DNA of 6,960 nt from an uncultured Burkholderiales bacterium (lineage in GTDB: Bacteria > Pseudomonadota > Gammaproteobacteria > Burkholderiales > Burkholderiaceae_F). The stretch covers positions 1 through 6,960 of the forward strand of contig CAIQGU010000155.1 in assembly GCA_903871435.1 (NCBI GenBank), given 5' to 3'. Numbering within the stretch: position 1 is the stretch's first letter; each line of letters starts with the position of its first letter. Positions 6,842 to 6,960 of this stretch are shown here, piece by piece. Below the pieces are notes generated by a model. It searched no databases. It saw nothing but the letters and a program-made list of their open reading frames with translations, and was not told where the DNA came from. The translations under genes and the position numbers were made by a program.

Positions 6842-6960
6842 CTACGCGCGCTCCAGCAGTATGGTGCCGAACATGGCGCCCAGGCCCGCCGTGCTGGCGT
6901 GCGCCGCTGGCACCCGCACCACGCGATCGGGCAAGCGGTCGTCGAGGATGCACGGCAGGA
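6842..6960 (-). CDS. nuoG: NADH-quinone oxidoreductase subunit G, C-terminal 38 residues (gene runs off the high-coordinate edge)
   Basis: This is the tail of NuoG, the large iron-sulfur subunit of the peripheral arm of complex I. Only the last 38 codons and the TAG stop (6844-6842) are present. The translation includes [20 protein letters not shown] and ends TILLERA. It resembles the end of betaproteobacterial NuoG, which closes with a similar GAMFG...ERA pattern (from memory). The cluster-binding N-terminal part lies outside the window. The stop is 2 bp before the nuoH ATG. The frame identity rests on this short match and on its canonical position just upstream of nuoH, and both agree. Confidence 0.88.
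   Translation of the reverse strand, partial: LPCILDDRLPDRVVRVPAAHASTAGLGAMFGTILLERA

Noticed and set aside
6840..6953. A 38-residue N-terminal extension of NuoH from an ATG at 6953.
   Set aside because: It would overlap nuoG in another frame, its sequence is Arg/Gly-rich and unlike NuoH, and the ATG at 6839 gives a normal NuoH N-terminus 2 bp after the nuoG stop.
1..6960. The possibility of a novel or accessory system hidden among the genes.
   Set aside because: Nearly every base is assigned to intact canonical nuo genes in canonical order. The two spacers are 65 and 66 bp, and no non-nuo gene or mobile element is visible.

Overview
The window is one uninterrupted stretch of a bacterial respiratory complex I operon (NDH-1, NADH:ubiquinone oxidoreductase). 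All genes lie on the minus strand. Reading in the direction of transcription, from high to low coordinates, they are the 3' end of nuoG, then complete nuoH, nuoI, nuoJ, nuoK, nuoL and nuoM, and the 5' part of nuoN. This is the canonical nuo order. No accessory gene is inserted, and there is no tRNA, rRNA, CRISPR, insertion sequence or recognisable terminator.

The organism is probably a betaproteobacterium with a GC-rich genome, plausibly of the order Burkholderiales. This is inferred from remembered family sequences: the NuoH motif [16 protein letters not shown] followed by HMIEYSGM, the roughly 162-residue NuoI with [12 protein letters not shown] and [12 protein letters not shown], the NuoG terminus ending [12 protein letters not shown], and a His-rich insert in NuoL. 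No search was run.

Layout: 6842-6960 holds the NuoG C-terminus (peripheral arm). 5673-6839 is nuoH (quinone-chamber subunit). 5182-5670 is nuoI (two 4Fe-4S clusters). 5117-5181 is a 65-bp spacer with a short tandem repeat. 4460-5116 is nuoJ and 4151-4456 is nuoK, both in the membrane arm. 2030-4141 is nuoL, the distal antiporter-like subunit. 1964-2029 is a 66-bp spacer filled by a 19-codon reading frame. 464-1963 is nuoM and 1-463 is the start of nuoN, both antiporter-like. Most junctions are only 0 to 9 bp, which indicates one polycistronic transcript with translational coupling. The promoter must lie upstream, beyond the high-coordinate edge.

Together NuoG and NuoI carry electrons through iron-sulfur clusters to quinone bound at the NuoH interface. 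NuoH, NuoJ and NuoK pass the resulting conformational and electrostatic signal along the membrane arm. NuoL, NuoM and NuoN couple it to proton pumping. All reading frames are intact and the key charged residues I could check are present. I see no undescribed system here: the region is ordinary housekeeping sequence, and the findings are small local peculiarities.
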